Assembly (NCBI RefSeq): GCF_004359215.1
Contig: NC_090622.1
Span: forward strand, 503,018-567,017
Direction: 5' to 3'
DNA from: Bremia lactucae
Taxonomy: Eukaryota; Oomycota; Peronosporomycetes; Peronosporales; Peronosporaceae
DNA: 64,000 bases
Shown here: positions 45,829 through 56,928 of the stretch, in pieces
Numbering within the stretch: the stretch's first letter is position 1
How the letters are laid out: the number at the start of each line of letters is the position of its first letter
Position numbers and translations under genes: made by a program
Notes under the pieces: generated by a model
What the model was told of the DNA's origin: nothing
The model's database searches: none
What the model saw: the letters and a program-made list of their open reading frames with translations, nothing else

Positions 45829-46950
45829 CGAATTAGCTCGGTGCGCAATGGCACGGGCCGTGGGTAGAAACAAGCCTGGCTTGTTAATCGCTTAAGCGAC
45901 TATGAAGGGCACTGATAAGCCGTGGTCAACTTTAATTGACTCAGGAGCGTCTTGCAATTATGCTCGGCGTCTTTTCTTAAGGGAAATCAACAACACGTTG
46001 AGGCGCTTTTAAGATAAATTCGCTGTAATGCGCATGAAAGTTTTACAATCACTGTTCGCTCAGCGACTGGAACTCGTGTCACTGTTCCTAAAGTTTTATT
46101 AAACGAAGGCATATAGTTTCTGGACTTTGACCGTACGGAACGCTGTCTTGTCCTTGATCTGGATTCGGAATATGATCTCATCCTTGGAATGGCCTGGCTT
46201 TAACGCCATGAGCCATGAATCTATTGGTGCGGATCATTGACTGAGTCTGTCAGTGTTTAGACATTGGAATGTCTGAGTTAATAAACTCCAATGTTGAAAA
46301 CATTGATTCTGAGCTCGACTCAGAAAATGGGGGTGACACTGTACGTCTTCTGTCGTGTGACACTCGTTGTAAAAATGATTCACTGTATGCTGAAATCATT
46401 GTAGGCCTAAGGCCGAGTCAAGGGTGTGGTATCTCTGAGATACATGGAATGACACGTCTAAGTCCACCGAGAATGGTCGGCCGAGGTGGCACCATACTGA
46501 GTGTCAGTAGTGACGCTATTGGCGGTTCGTCAGGGCATTTTGGTTAAACCCTTCTAATGCACGTAAAGCGATACGTAAAGCTCGTTAGATAAGGAAGTTG
46601 AGTTGCTTTGCTCCTTGTCGATTGTTAAATTAGACACCATGTCTGGTATAGACCAATACAGGCTGGAAAATTCGAGGACGTGAATGTCCTGGCCTTTAAG
46701 AGGCGTATTGTTTCCACTCCAAGACAGGAGGGACACGAAGCGTTTAAACCCTCACAAAGTGATACGAGCGAGCAAATACACACGCTTGTAAGTGGTGTAA
46801 TCGGTAACAATGAGGGAGAAGTTAGCCTTGCGGCAATCCCTTCGTTACATGCTCCTTTAGAGCTAGGCGAAATGTCTATTGATGAGTGCGGCCGAGCCTT
46901 AAAGGATGGCGACTTATCTGAGATGGTGGTCATTTGACCTACAATTGAGT
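45829..46950 (+). pseudogene. protease and pol linker of C4
   Basis: WSTLIDSGASCNYARR at about 45923-45970 has an intact D-S-G-A catalytic motif, unlike C5. Two frame shifts follow, then VTVPKV- and DLDSEYDLILGMAWL blocks. The linker frames 46269-46547 and 46680-46937 are Ser/Asp/Glu-rich and carry a single copy of the VGRGGTILSVSSD unit that is duplicated in C5. Confidence 0.78.
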
Positions 46951-48241
46951 TGATTACATCGTCACTTCTGGACGAAGCTGTCCTGGATGATACAAAAGCT
47001 GCACGAAGTGGATCATTAATCCTTAAAGGCCCTATAGATCCATTTTATTCCTTAATTATGAAATTCCAAGATGTGACATGTACCAATCGACCATCTGTTT
47101 TACCTCCGGATAGAGGTGTCCGTCATGAAATTGACTTGGTTCCGGGAACCAAATACTGTGTCACACGACGGTGATTTTTTCAAACTGTGACATCATCGAC
47201 GATTTATTCCGTACTAAACACGACGCTTAAATGGTTCGAGAGAGCAAATCTCCCCATTTGGCACCGACATTTTGTGTCAAAAAGGTAAATGGTAAATGCG
47301 CATTGTACATGCTTATAATAAGCTTAATGCTGTCACTATACCAGCACAAACCCCCATTCCTAGAGAGGACATTCTTCAGCAAATATGGTGGGATGTATAA
47401 TGTACAGTGCACTTGACTTAGTCGATGGTTACTTCCAACTGCTCATGCGAGCTAGCGATATCCCGCTTACAGCGGTTAGCACCCTAAGCAGTATACTATG
47501 TGAGTGGTTAACTATACCACAAGGGATATCCAACGTCCCGGCAACATTAGATTGTCTAGTGACGCAACTGTTCCGTTCTCATCGAGGTTATGCACATACT
47601 TATTTTGATGACACTTTTGTCCATGGCCGGTTCCTAAAAACCGAAAATATTTGCGTAAGTGGTTGTGTTTCGCCAGTAATTTACACAAATATAGCGAAAA
47701 TTACGCGGATATGGCTAGACCATTATCTAATATCATCAAAAAGGATACAGAATGGTGCTAGACTAGCACAGAACATAATGCTTTTCAAGCAGTTAAGGAT
47801 AGTCTGATCCATGCCCCGATTCTAGGCACTGCCAAATCCAAATTGACCTTTCAGCGTCGTCTGTGACGCTTCGGTTTTTGCCATTGACAGTGCTCTATTA
47901 CGAACAGAGTTCGATGGGCATGAACGTGTTATTGCGTTCGAGTCTAGACAACTTAAAGCTGCGGAAAAGAACTACCAGTTCACGACAAAGAGTAACTTCC
48001 TATGAATAATATTCTCGTCAACATCAGAGTTCACCTGCTCGGCTTTAAGCCGTTTGTGATATATACAGATCACGCGTCATTACGCACGGCGACTAAGTCA
48101 TCCCATCTCTCACAAAGAATGGGCCGATGGCTATCCTTTTTCGCCGAATGCAACTTCGAGGTGAAGTATAAGCCCGGCAAGCAGAAATGCTTTGGCCGAC
48201 GCGTTATCTCGCAGGCCGGAGTAAGTCAATTATCTTTTCCA
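46951..48241 (+). pseudogene. pol: RT and RNase H of C4
   Basis: RT: VRHEIDLVPGTKYCVTRR (47110-47170), SPHLAPTFCVKKVNGK, LDLVDGYFQLLMRASDIPLTA and the intact active site YFDDTFVHGR in frame 47385-47807. About 130 bp of thumb are missing after it. RNase H: YTDHASLRTATKSSHLSQRM and FEVKYKPGK (48002-48247), preceded by FSVVCDASVFAIDSAL in another frame. The final ADALS motif is shifted by one inserted base. Confidence 0.8.
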
Positions 48242-48354
48242 CCTTAGATTTAAAATATGGCTATTATTAGGTACTTATGAGAAAGTCCGATGTAGCCAAA
48301 ATTTAAGTAAGCACCCCAAGCGGTATGCTTTGAGAGCGGCTTGTAATACCCCAA
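48242..48354 (+). pseudogene. continuation of B2 reverse transcriptase
   Basis: The stretch aligns with B1 at 18835-18950 (GGATGGCTACTAT, GTAGCCAAAA, CCCAAGCGGTATGCTTTG). It is the same RT region that B2 lost at 45828, so C4 interrupts one B2 gene with about 70 bp missing. Confidence 0.75.
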
Positions 48355-49226
48355 TGTAATGGGGCAACTTTCACTAGTACTGGTAAGTACTAGTTGACCT
48401 TACACTGTTTACAGTGTAAGTTAGGTGCCTCAAAATTTCACGTACGCAGGGGTACAGAGGAAGGTATCGAAGTAGCTTAGGGTCATTTGCTACCAAAAGG
48501 TAATTCGAAGGTTAAAAACAAGGGGAAAGTAAAACTGTATTAATATATTAAGTTTCTTACGAAACGATGTTCTATCTACAACTGAAATAAGTATATGTGT
48601 AACGGGGTGTATCGTTACATGAAATTAACAGTTAAAGTTGTTAATTAATAATTTATCTAAAATGTAGATAATATTTGGAGAATATTACTTTATATATTAA
48701 TGCTCGAAAATCTTATCCATATATAGAAATAAGCCGTTATATCTACTTATCCCGCAGACTAATCAGCTGTAAACGTAAACGAAGAGAGAGAGACAGATAC
48801 GATTTCAATTGCATGTTTAGTATTAGTTTATAATTAAGTAAGCATTAACAGATAGAAAGAAGGAGAAACTTAATTATATTTATACAGATTTTATATAACC
48901 CTCTGTAAGGTAGTTGTCTTAAAGAAAAGTCTTGAAGCAGTAAAAGTCGTAGTGCCCCGTTACAATATGAATATCTAACTAAGTATGGCGCCTCCTTGCG
49001 CAACGAGCAATAGAAACGATTGGCGGGGTTGATTTAGACTTTAATCAACCAATCAATAGAGCTAATGTCTTATTGCATCACCAATTTGAAAATATTGGGA
49101 CCATTCAAGTCAAAATCAATAAAGATAATAATTTTGTACTTCTTTGTTTGATTCCTCTTATCGAAATTAATTATCGCTGTTCCTCTTATGATAAATAATA
49201 CTTATGTAACAGGACGCCCCGTTACA
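48355..49226 (-). repeat. 3' LTR of copy A3, interrupted by a solo LTR
   Basis: The left end (TGTAATGGGGC on the plus strand, 48355) and right end (GCCCCGTTACA, 49226) are LTR termini of family A type. A purine tract lies to the right. Removing the nested LTR and one target copy (372 bp) leaves about 500 bp. The right half differs in sequence from other A LTRs, so it is a separate subfamily. Confidence 0.75.
48598..48964 (+). repeat. solo family A LTR nested in the A3 LTR
   Basis: 367 bp, TGTAACGGGGTGTATCG to GTGCCCCGTTACA, with no internal sequence. It is flanked by 5-bp direct repeats ATATG at 48593-48597 and 48965-48969. This is the product of integration followed by LTR-LTR recombination. 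Confidence 0.92.
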
Positions 49227-49239
49227 TCCTCCCCCCCTT
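49227..49239 (-). promoter_or_regulatory. polypurine tract of A3
   Basis: On the minus strand AAGGGGGGGAGGA immediately precedes the LTR start, fixing the orientation of A3 and the right border of its 3' LTR. Confidence 0.75.
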
Positions 49240-49377
49240 AACTTACAGTTACTATACTGACTAATGTTGGGTGACAGAAAAGATTATTATGTCTTCTTCT
49301 GTAATTTGCATTAATGGTTTTATCAAAATACCGATTTTTTGCATTATTGATTTTGACTAAAATTAAGATGGCGACAA

Positions 49378-49742
49378 ACAAGTCTGTGCGCGTGGGCAGT
49401 GGGGCCACTAAGCTGGCAGCTGACTCACCCGTGTCCAATACTGATCACACGGAACCTTTCTCTACTTCAGTCTTGAAAGCGCATTTGAATATTTGCTACT
49501 TCCACCAAGATCTGCACTAGAGGCTCACGCCAAAAGCTTCTTTACGAGCACGGATCAGTGTAGCTGCCAGGAAGGCAAATGTTTCAGTAGACGCTAATGC
49601 TTCTACCGCGGGGGATATGTCACTTCCTACTCCCATTGGAGGTGACTGGAATATGTCATCTGTTGATGAGATTGTAGGTGCACCGTTTGTCAAGAGGGAT
49701 CCCTTGCCTCTCGTGGGGGGACTCATGCCGATGCTGTTGTAA
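49378..49742 (+). pseudogene. antisense ORF of copy A3
   Basis: A plus-strand ATG at 49378 opens MATNKSVRVGSGATKLAADS to a TAG at 49520; one frame change later SVAARKANVSVDANASTAGD...SVDEIVGAPFVKRDP runs to a TAA at 49742. It lies between chromodomain and 3' LTR, opposite to gag-pol, in the same position as the A2 and A5 antisense frames and with a similar Ala/Asn/Ser/Val-rich part. No domain recognised. Confidence 0.42.
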
Positions 49743-49799
49743 GGGTGCAGGTCATGCCCCTCAAGAAGCATATTCCCTAAAAGATCCCCGTTGGATCTC

Positions 49800-50400
49800 T
49801 TACAAGATGCGTCAAGGGATTAAGAACCTTCAACCCTTTAACGAGCGTGGGAAGCGCTCGTTCTCCGATGGACCTTCTGCCGAGGATGGGTCTCATCGTA
49901 GTGCAAGACGAGACCCGGAACGTCTAATATCAGTTGGAAATGAGGTTCCCAACTATCATGCGAGGGTGAATACCCTCTTTAACAAACGAGATAACTCGTT
50001 CGAACCCCTTTTGCCTCACGGTGGTTCAAGAAGCTTTCAACAAGAAAACGCTTCTCGCCACCTGAATCCATCAATGAATGTGGAGGGGGATGAAAGATCG
50101 AGTTCGCCTCATTCGACGAGCCCGAATCAACATCGTGGTTTTAATCACAACCTTTATAGAGAGAGAATCCTGATCACGAGCGATCCCGTCGCCGCGAGTT
50201 AGTGGTGATGATTGACAATGTTTCTCGTGAACAGTTGAGAAATTGTGCGCAGGTTGCGACTGATCAACTAATGAACGAAAGGACACATCAGTACCTTCAA
50301 AACGAGATGTTAACAGCTCATCAGAAGATCTATTCCTTGGAGGAAAGAGTGGATCGTCTGGTTCAAGAGAATTAGACCCTGTTCTGAGACAATAAGTCTT
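49800..50400 (-). pseudogene. pol: chromodomain region of copy A3
   Basis: On the minus strand about 50085-49930 reads GGEKRFLVESFLNHREAKG, SYLVC-stop-REYSPSHDSWEPHF, a chromodomain aligned to A2 with one internal stop. Before it a linker (SIFHPPPHSLMDS) matches A2. The frame 50412-50071 holds the linker to integrase. The open plus frame over the same DNA is its shadow. Confidence 0.75.
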
Positions 50401-51042
50401 TGGCTTACGCACGGCCGTAAACAGCCTACACCTCTCGCAAAAAATGGCGAGGTGGATATCCTTCTTTGCGAGTATAACTTCTCCGTGAAGTATAAATTAG
50501 GACGACTAAACGTCGTCGATGATAATTTTTGCGCCGGCCCGATTTGAGCCGGCTGCGCAAATCAACAGTGAGTATAAGGTCACTGTTGCAACAAGGTCGC
50601 ACTGAAAACAAAAGCCAAACCGAGTCAGCAGGTGATTTCCTGTTGTCTAGAATAGCAGTGGTCCGCTTCATACAAAATTCCGTCGCTGATGCGGTAGACC
50701 GACAGAAACGTAACTCTGACAAAAATGGAAGAGCAAACATACATTTAATATGAATGACCTAGTACCACTGTCTACGAACTCTACTAAAGCATGTAGTGAC
50801 GAATGTAGGCAGTAATAAATTACTGCCCAGATATATCGGCCCATTTCGTGTTCATCGCCAAGGCAATGCTAACACGGTCAAGCCGCCTCGTAGAATGCAT
50901 ACGAATCCTACGTTTTGTGTTGGGCGTCGCCGCCCGTACCGTCAGTACGAGGCTTTCTCCGATTCCGGATTACACCGGGACGGTCAAGGGCATCCGCCAA
51001 AGCCAGATGGTTCCGATGACGCATGGTCTGTATAAACGATGA
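50401..51042 (+). pseudogene. pol: inverted RNase H-integrase segment inside A3
   Basis: This plus-strand piece starts in RNase H (the HLSQKMARW-type block, then FSVKYKLG) and is joined after about 130 bp to the integrase C-terminus (KLLPRYIGPFRVHRQGNA, THPTFCV-type NPTFCVGRRRPY, 50796-51035). It is opposite in strand to the rest of A3, and the integrase core is missing between the two parts. Confidence 0.72.
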
Positions 51043-52110
51043 ACAATTAAACTTAGCCAGTGCATATTTCATGGCAAGAAGTTCCTTGTCATGCACTGGA
51101 TACTTGCGTTTAGCTGGTTTAAGCTGACGCTATTGATAATAGACGACGCGCTCTGCGCCGTCTGTGCCATATTGCAATAACGCACAGCTGATTGCAAATC
51201 GCTGGCGTCACAGACCACATGAGAAGGTCGGTCTTGGTCAGCATTCGCCAGGATTGGCAATGGCATCATTTTTGCTAGATACCCTCAAAGAAACGTTGGC
51301 AATCAGCGTTCCATGTCCACTTTATATTTTTAATTAGCAAAGAAGAAATATGTACTGTCATTTCGGCAAAATTGCGCGAGTACTTGTGCAGGCACGTCTC
51401 TAAACCGAGGAACTTGATAAGTCCCTATACATCGACTGGCACAGGCCAATCGGTGATAGCCTTGATATTTTCTGGATCCGGGCGGACACCGTGTTTACCC
51501 ATGATGCTCCCAGGAAGTGGTATTTCGCTTGCAGCGAAAATATACAGTTCTTGAAATTTCATACAACTTGTGCTTACGCATAAGTGTAAAGCGTTTTGGA
51601 CGTGGGTTCGATGTACTTCATCATCCGACTTTCCGGTCGTGGCTCTGCTATGAACGGAGACGTCATCAAAATAGATCGGTGCAAATTTCGCACCGATCTG
51701 AACAGATTTGTTTCACATCTGTTAAATGGCTCAGGGAGTCCCTGTGGCATGACCAATCACTCGCATAGCATACCGCTTGAGGTGCTTACTGCTGTGAACT
51801 GGATATCTTGTTGACGCATGAGGATGTGATAGAATCCATCCATCAAATTCATTGACGAAAAGAAAGTGCTCTTTGTCATACCATCAATAAATACGTCTTT
51901 TCGTGGTATCAGCGTTTGAGCCGGTACAGTTGCAGCGTTCAATTTATTGAATTTAGGCACAATCCGCCATCCTCTTGTTGCTTTACTCACACAGAAGGTT
52001 AAGGAGTTATATGGGGAAGTTGATTCCAACACATGGCCCGCTGCTAAGCGATCGGCAAAGAATTTGTCGATCACTAATACTTGTTCACGAGGCAATGGTC
52101 ATTGCTTCAT
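51043..52110 (-). pseudogene. pol: RT and partial RNase H of copy A3
   Basis: RT frame 52095-51757: MPREQVLVIDKFFADRLAAG, NSLTFCVSKATRGWRIV, FFSSMNLMDGFYHILMRQQD. The active site YFDDVSVHS is readable in another frame near 51685. RNase H starts at 51269 (HVVCDAS) and ends with MHDKELLAMKYALAKF at about 51045, where the inverted segment begins. Confidence 0.8.
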
Positions 52111-53296
52111 GACACAGTATTTCAAGCCTGGAATTAGGTCGATTACGTGTTGAGTGCCTTTATCCTTAGGCAACTCGCAAAGTACTTATTCAGGAAAGAC
52201 ATCCTTAAATTCTACTAAACCCTTGCATAAAGAGTTTGTTTTCAAATACTCTCAGGATTGAGACGTAAGAACAATCAATCTGAGTCTTCTTCTCATCGAG
52301 GACGCTTTCGTCCATCTATGAGCTGCTGGGAACCCGTTTGTCCTCGGGAAATGCTATTGCCGACCAAACATCGGCAACGTACTTGTCATCAGTGAGAAGT
52401 ACGCAGATCTGCTTGACTTTGCCAATTCGCAGATCACGCAAGAACCGTTTCGGTTCTAGCGTTGGCAATTGAATTATCTCCAAAGTTGACGTCGGAGGCG
52501 CTATTAGATCAAGTGGATAAGCGCCGACACTTGATTCATTGTTTACTAAGACATTGATTGTCTCAGTTTCCTCTTTGAAACTTAAATCCAAAGGTACCTG
52601 GGAACCTTTCACCAAGGGTTTCCGAACCCATATTCCCAAAGAAATTATATGGGGAGTATCCTCCCCAACTGCCTCTTGCTGTGGTTGTGCTACCACAGCG
52701 AGATCCTCTACGATCGACTTCACAGTCATCTAGGACTTCCGCACTGTCTCTTATAGACGGGCGTTTCAAGATTAGTTAAATGATGATTTTCTAGCAAGCA
52801 TCCGCTTCTTACCACTCAACTTATTCGAGTGGATGAACATCGACGCTGCCTGTGCTTGTGCACAGCCGTCGATAACCATGTCCACTTCACAATGGTGGAC
52901 CTTCGACGATGCATCTGCTTGTACATAGCCGTTGGGATCAAACTCCACAATGTGTTGGGTATTCCCACTAAGTTATTGTGCAGTCATGCCAACGACCGTA
53001 CCACAAATGAGGCCATCGCACTCACTCGTAGGACATTCGCACGCTTCTGGACGCTCCAAGACGTTCATCAGTTGGCCATCTGATGAACAAGAGACAGGCA
53101 TCGTCACGGCTTGATGCTGCCAATTTATACATGGCTCGTACTTTCTGAGCTATGGTAATTTATTTTTCTTGCTCCACAGGGCCGCAGATATCGAAATGCA
53201 GTCATTTGAACGAGACGTATCGGCGCTTGTCGTGGTTGACACCCCGTTACATTAGCAATGTGACAGTTAATATTTTTCTTTCACGATACACTTTTT
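52111..53296 (-). pseudogene. protease-RT linker of copy A3
   Basis: Frame 52729-52316 (VVAQPQQEAVGEDTPHIIS, TETINVLVNNESSVGAYPLDLIAP) corresponds to A2 at 22625-22860. Further right (52800-53060) the minus strand aligns with the beginning of A2 (22336-22520). No catalytic motif is expected here. Confidence 0.65.
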
Positions 53297-53749
53297 CTAC
53301 GACCTCTCTGTGAACTGCATAGAATGATTGACATCAAATTTGTCATCTAAGTCTAGTACGATGAGCTCATCATCGTACTTTTTGTCTTTTAACGTGTATT
53401 GGATACCAACTACACGTTTCTTGACCGTTACAGATACGCCTGTTGCTAGGTGCACTGTCATCCTCGTAAGAGGGATATCGCGCTCAATAAATTTGAGCCT
53501 GCGATCTTTAAGCGAATGGCGTCTAATAAAATTACTCGACGCCCTACAATCGACTAGGGACTTTAGTGACAATTCATTTGCAACTAAAATATTCAGGGCG
53601 GTGAGGTTAACCTTATCCCCTGGGGCTGTTACACACAATATGTCTGCGTGTGGAGCAACTTTCGTCATGAGGCCTGCAAATTCTTTTGGCGTTGCTGGAT
53701 CACAAGGGCGCTCCACACCTACTGAACCCGACCATTTTTGACGATCCAC
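53297..53749 (-). pseudogene. protease of copy A3
   Basis: A 150-codon open frame: FAGLMTKVAPHADILCVTAPGDK, then LVDCRASSNFIRR where a retropepsin would have D-S-G (here D-C-R), and YDDELIVLDLDDKFDV in place of the second conserved block. Frame is open but the catalytic triad is destroyed. It matches the partial A1 frame at the left edge. Confidence 0.75.
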
Positions 53750-53779
53750 CTCGATCCGCGTCCTCCGCTGTTCCTAGCG

Positions 53780-54827
53780 AGATGTCGATCTTTTCGCTCA
53801 GTGGATTTAGGCACTAGTTGGGAGCACTACACTTATAGGCGTAATGGCCCGTTTTCTAGAACGTAAATAAAGATCGATATGAAATAAATCGGCAATTCAG
53901 ACAACGATTACATTTTGGAATTGTTTGTAACTTGAAGACCGAGGTTTCTCACTCTCTGCATACGAGAGATTTATGGGTTCTGGACGTCCGTTCTTTTGTC
54001 GCCTCGGTGGACGATATGCACCCGAGTGGACGAGACCCTGTTTCAGGCTTAAGTTCTCCTATTCCGGTATAGAGATCGCTTTGTCTAGCGACTCTAAATC
54101 TAGATAGGACAGGTGAATCTTAACATCTCCGTCTGCAAGACCTTCGCCAAACACAGTTACCTGTGTTTCTTCATCAATTGGATGACTCACGATACAACTG
54201 ACTAGGTATCGTATATGTTGGGCATAAGTGTGAATGTCACACTTGCCCTTCTTCAAATCGAAGAGCTCAGCACGAGCCCTGAATTCGGCACGTGGTGGCT
54301 CAAATGTTTGTCTGAGCCGGGTCTTGAAGACCTCATACGACCCAAAGACTATTCGAGTCGTGAAGCTTGAGCTCTAAAGTCAAAGAGATGGCACGTCCGG
54401 CCAAGTTGGACATACCAAATTTCACTTTCGTCGCATCATCGATTATATGAAGAGCTTCTATGGCATCGTCTAATTCGACGAACCATCTCAAAAGGAAGTC
54501 GCCCTTGACTGCCTTAAAATAAGAAATTTTGATCTTTAGGCTTTCTGGTCGACGCGGAAGCGTCGACCAATAAACAGCATGGAATTGCTGCTGTCGTAAC
54601 AGTTCCAACTGTTGAGTTTCCTGGTCTCTCACCACCTCTGTGTGTTGAGAGCATTGCTGGCAACGCAAGGCAACATCCTTTTGGGCCCCGTCGGGTTCGT
54701 GATGATTGAATTTGGCTATGGCCGCATGTTGTTCATCTCTGCCCAGAGTGTACAGCATAGCGCCAACGGCTGGCTCGCCTACGACCAAACTTATTCGTTC
54801 GATCGCTCTCCAATCAAGGTCACTCAA
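53780..54827 (-). pseudogene. gag: gag of copy A3
   Basis: Frames 54827-54333 (ISYFKAVKGDFLLRWFVELDDAIEAL) and 54256-54059 (MKKGKCDIHTYAQHIRYLVS) align with A1 gag. The start codon equivalent to A1 reads ATA. In the zinc knuckle about 44 bp are inserted between the first CNRC pair and KTGHYAYKC (about 53850-53905). A stop at 54059 precedes it. Confidence 0.8.
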
Positions 54828-54838
54828 ATGAGTTAACC

Positions 54839-55287
54839 TGTAATGGTCGGAAAACCGTTATGGTGGCAAATTTACTTTATGGGAAAAATACCTTTTTATC
54901 CAACTCTAAGATACTTAATAACTTAAATCCCATTTATTATGGGTAACCAATGTGGTCGCCGCCGGATACAAATCGGCGGTCGAAATCTATTTTAAAATTA
55001 TCTACGGTAAGGTTTTTGATTAATTAATTTAATAAAGTAAAATTCCACTTTTGATCTCAAAAAGTTAAGTGCATTCCTAAGGCTTGCGCAGTGATCTGTA
55101 AGAGAAAGAAGCATTTTTAAGGTACTTGGTTCTACGAACCCCAGAATTCCTTGAACTAGGATTTATTAAGCTTTATTAGCTTGTACGACTCCCGGAGTTG
55201 TATAGCCCATTATATATCTATAGAACTAAGACACTCTTTGAGTCTGAAAGTCTTTCCTGACTTTAGGAGCAAGGAAGCTCCGCTACA
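54839..55287 (+). repeat. 5' LTR of copy C5 (family C LTR)
   Basis: 449 bp, TGTAATGGTC to CTCCGCTACA. It aligns with the reverse of the C3 LTRs but with many differences. The palindrome near 54955-54980 is altered (CCGCCGGAT and ATCGGCGG arms). Confidence 0.88.
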
Positions 55288-55289
55288 CC

Positions 55290-55301
55290 TGGTAGCACTC
55301 G
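55290..55301 (+). promoter_or_regulatory. primer-binding site of C5
   Basis: TGGTAGCACTCG, two bases after the LTR end; same core as in B1 and B2, so both families probably use the same tRNA. Confidence 0.68.
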
Positions 55302-55339
55302 TAGTCAATCTACGCCTGAGTCTTTACAAGACTAATTTT

Positions 55340-56276
55340 TCACTGAAATAAAAGAGATTCCAGAACTTTCAGAGGCGCAATGAGCAGCTTATGAAAAGCT
55401 CAAAACCTTATTTAGGCTTGAACATGCGGGGTTCATTATCTCCCAGGGACCAGAGGTCCTGCATGCAAGGCTTGAAGCCTTCATGCGATATGAAGCCTCC
55501 CTGATCGGCCAGGTACAAGATCACTTAATGGCATCGATGCCAACGCGGTACATCTGTACATAATTCAGAGCCGAAGGCTCGCCCTCTTGCTGTTAATGTG
55601 AAGACATTAGAGGGAAATGAGGGAGAAAATCTCCCTTTTTGGAATAAGGAGATGGAGATGTCCATTGACGTCGCCTTGTTCTTAGCAGAACGGCAAAAGG
55701 TGGCTATGGCCAATACCAAACTTGGAGGTAGAGCCGTGGAGTGGGCACTATCGTGCAGTACGTCCATAAACGACGCTTTTCCTTCATGGGTACGCTGAAA
55801 ACAGCAAAAGACTAGCATGTTTGCACCGCCTGATCAGGCTGTTCGCATGCGAGCACGGGTCCTAGCGACTCGACAGGGTAAACAAACCCTAGGGGATTTT
55901 GTTCCGAATTTGAGAACTCTCATTGCATCTATGCATAAAGACCCAGTGCAAGAAGCAATTGTTGCAGCAATCTTTATTGGGGTCTCAATGAGGGCGTTGC
56001 CCGGACGGAAATATTCCGATATCATGGTGCTACTTTTGAAGAGGCAGTTGCTATGGCGCTCGCGCTGAGTTTGGCTTTAAGTCTGCTCGTGTTAGCACGC
56101 CTATTTACCGTACAAGTTCCCCGAGCACATGGGTCTAATAGACTGGAATTCATTGATCTAAGCCCCGTTGAGGAAGGAGAAAAGACACTTCAGACTGTGG
56201 AACAGCATAAAAACATCCGTATATGCTATATGTGCGAAGCATTTACGTTTGGCCTGTCCCCTACGCAATACGCGTA
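55340..56276 (+). pseudogene. gag: gag of copy C5
   Basis: Frames 55598-55798 (LEGNEGENLPFWNKEMEMSIDVALFLAERQKVAMANTKL split here for length: ...GGRAVEWALS), 55817-56068 (FAPPDQAVRMRARVLATRQGK, TLIASMHKDPVQEAIV) and 56053-56277 form the capsid region. Around 56222 a CYMC pair is all that remains of the knuckle. Early codons (55340-55560) are interrupted by TGA and TAA. Confidence 0.72.
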
Positions 56277-56436
56277 AGGCTCGAAACAGCACCAATTCCA
56301 ACCCATACCAGAAATCTGGTACGGTGCGGAAAAACGTCGATACCCAGTAGGTGCGGAACGCCCTACTGGGGGAGACCTAGGCTGTTTTGAACCTCTAGGA
56401 AGTGATAGTAAATAGGACCCAGCCCTAATTAGCTCG

Positions 56437-56928
56437 GTGCGTAATGGCACGGGGCGTGAGTACAAGCCTGACTTGTTAGTCGCTCAACAGATTGTGAAGG
56501 ACTCTGATAAGCCATGGTCAATTTTAACTGACATAGGAGCGACTTTTAATTATGCACGGCGTCTTTCTTTTGAAGGGAATCAACAATACGTTGAGGCGCT
56601 TAAATCGCATGAAAGTGATTCAATCACTGTTCACTTAGCGACTGGGACTCGTGTCACTGTTCCCAAAGTCCCATTGAACTTAGGTATAAAGTTTCTGGAC
56701 TTTGACAGTATGGAACGCTGTTTCGTCCTTGATTTGGATTCGAGATATGGTCTCATTCTTGGTATGGCCTGGCTTGAACGCCATGAGCCATGGATCGATT
56801 GGAGGTCTAAGACCTTAGGCGCCACGCGCAATGTTCCTAGCAAAGTTTTGGAGAGTCATGAACCCACCTTTGCTAAACAACAAAAGAGGCATCAGCGCGG
56901 ATCATTGACTGAGTCTGTCAGTAATTAG
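56437..56928 (+). pseudogene. protease of copy C5
   Basis: A 163-codon open frame with WSILTDIGATFNYARRLSF, HLATGTRVTVPKV and YGLILGMAWLERHEPWIDW. The retropepsin D-S-G reads D-I-G. C4 retains the serine, so this is a single-site loss in an otherwise whole domain. Confidence 0.82.

Larger units (their letters stand above)
45829..48241 (+). mobile_element. Gypsy family C fragment C4, without LTRs
   Basis: A plus-strand C fragment from the end of gag through protease, RT and RNase H lies within the B2 reverse transcriptase. Neither end has an LTR, so it did not arrive by normal integration of a whole element; recombination or deletion is implied. It is the best-preserved C pol in the window. 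Confidence 0.8.
48355..54838 (-). mobile_element. Gypsy family A copy A3, rearranged
   Basis: Minus-strand element with 3' LTR, purine tract, antisense ORF, chromodomain, an inverted segment (about 50400-51042), RT with RNase H, protease and gag. Its 5' LTR is missing; C5 begins at 54839, eleven bases upstream of the gag frame. Part of RNase H and the integrase core are lost at the inversion. Confidence 0.82.

Noticed and set aside
49678..50202. 174-codon plus frame that looks like a Ser/Arg-rich protein
   Set aside because: It is antisense to the A3 chromodomain and linker, whose sense reading (RFLVESFLNHREAKG, HDSWEPH) aligns clearly with A2. The open antisense frame is best explained as a shadow.
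55525..55818. 97-codon minus frame with a counterpart at 41676-41870
   Set aside because: It is antisense to gag of C5 and C3. Its similarity follows from the near-identical DNA of the two copies.
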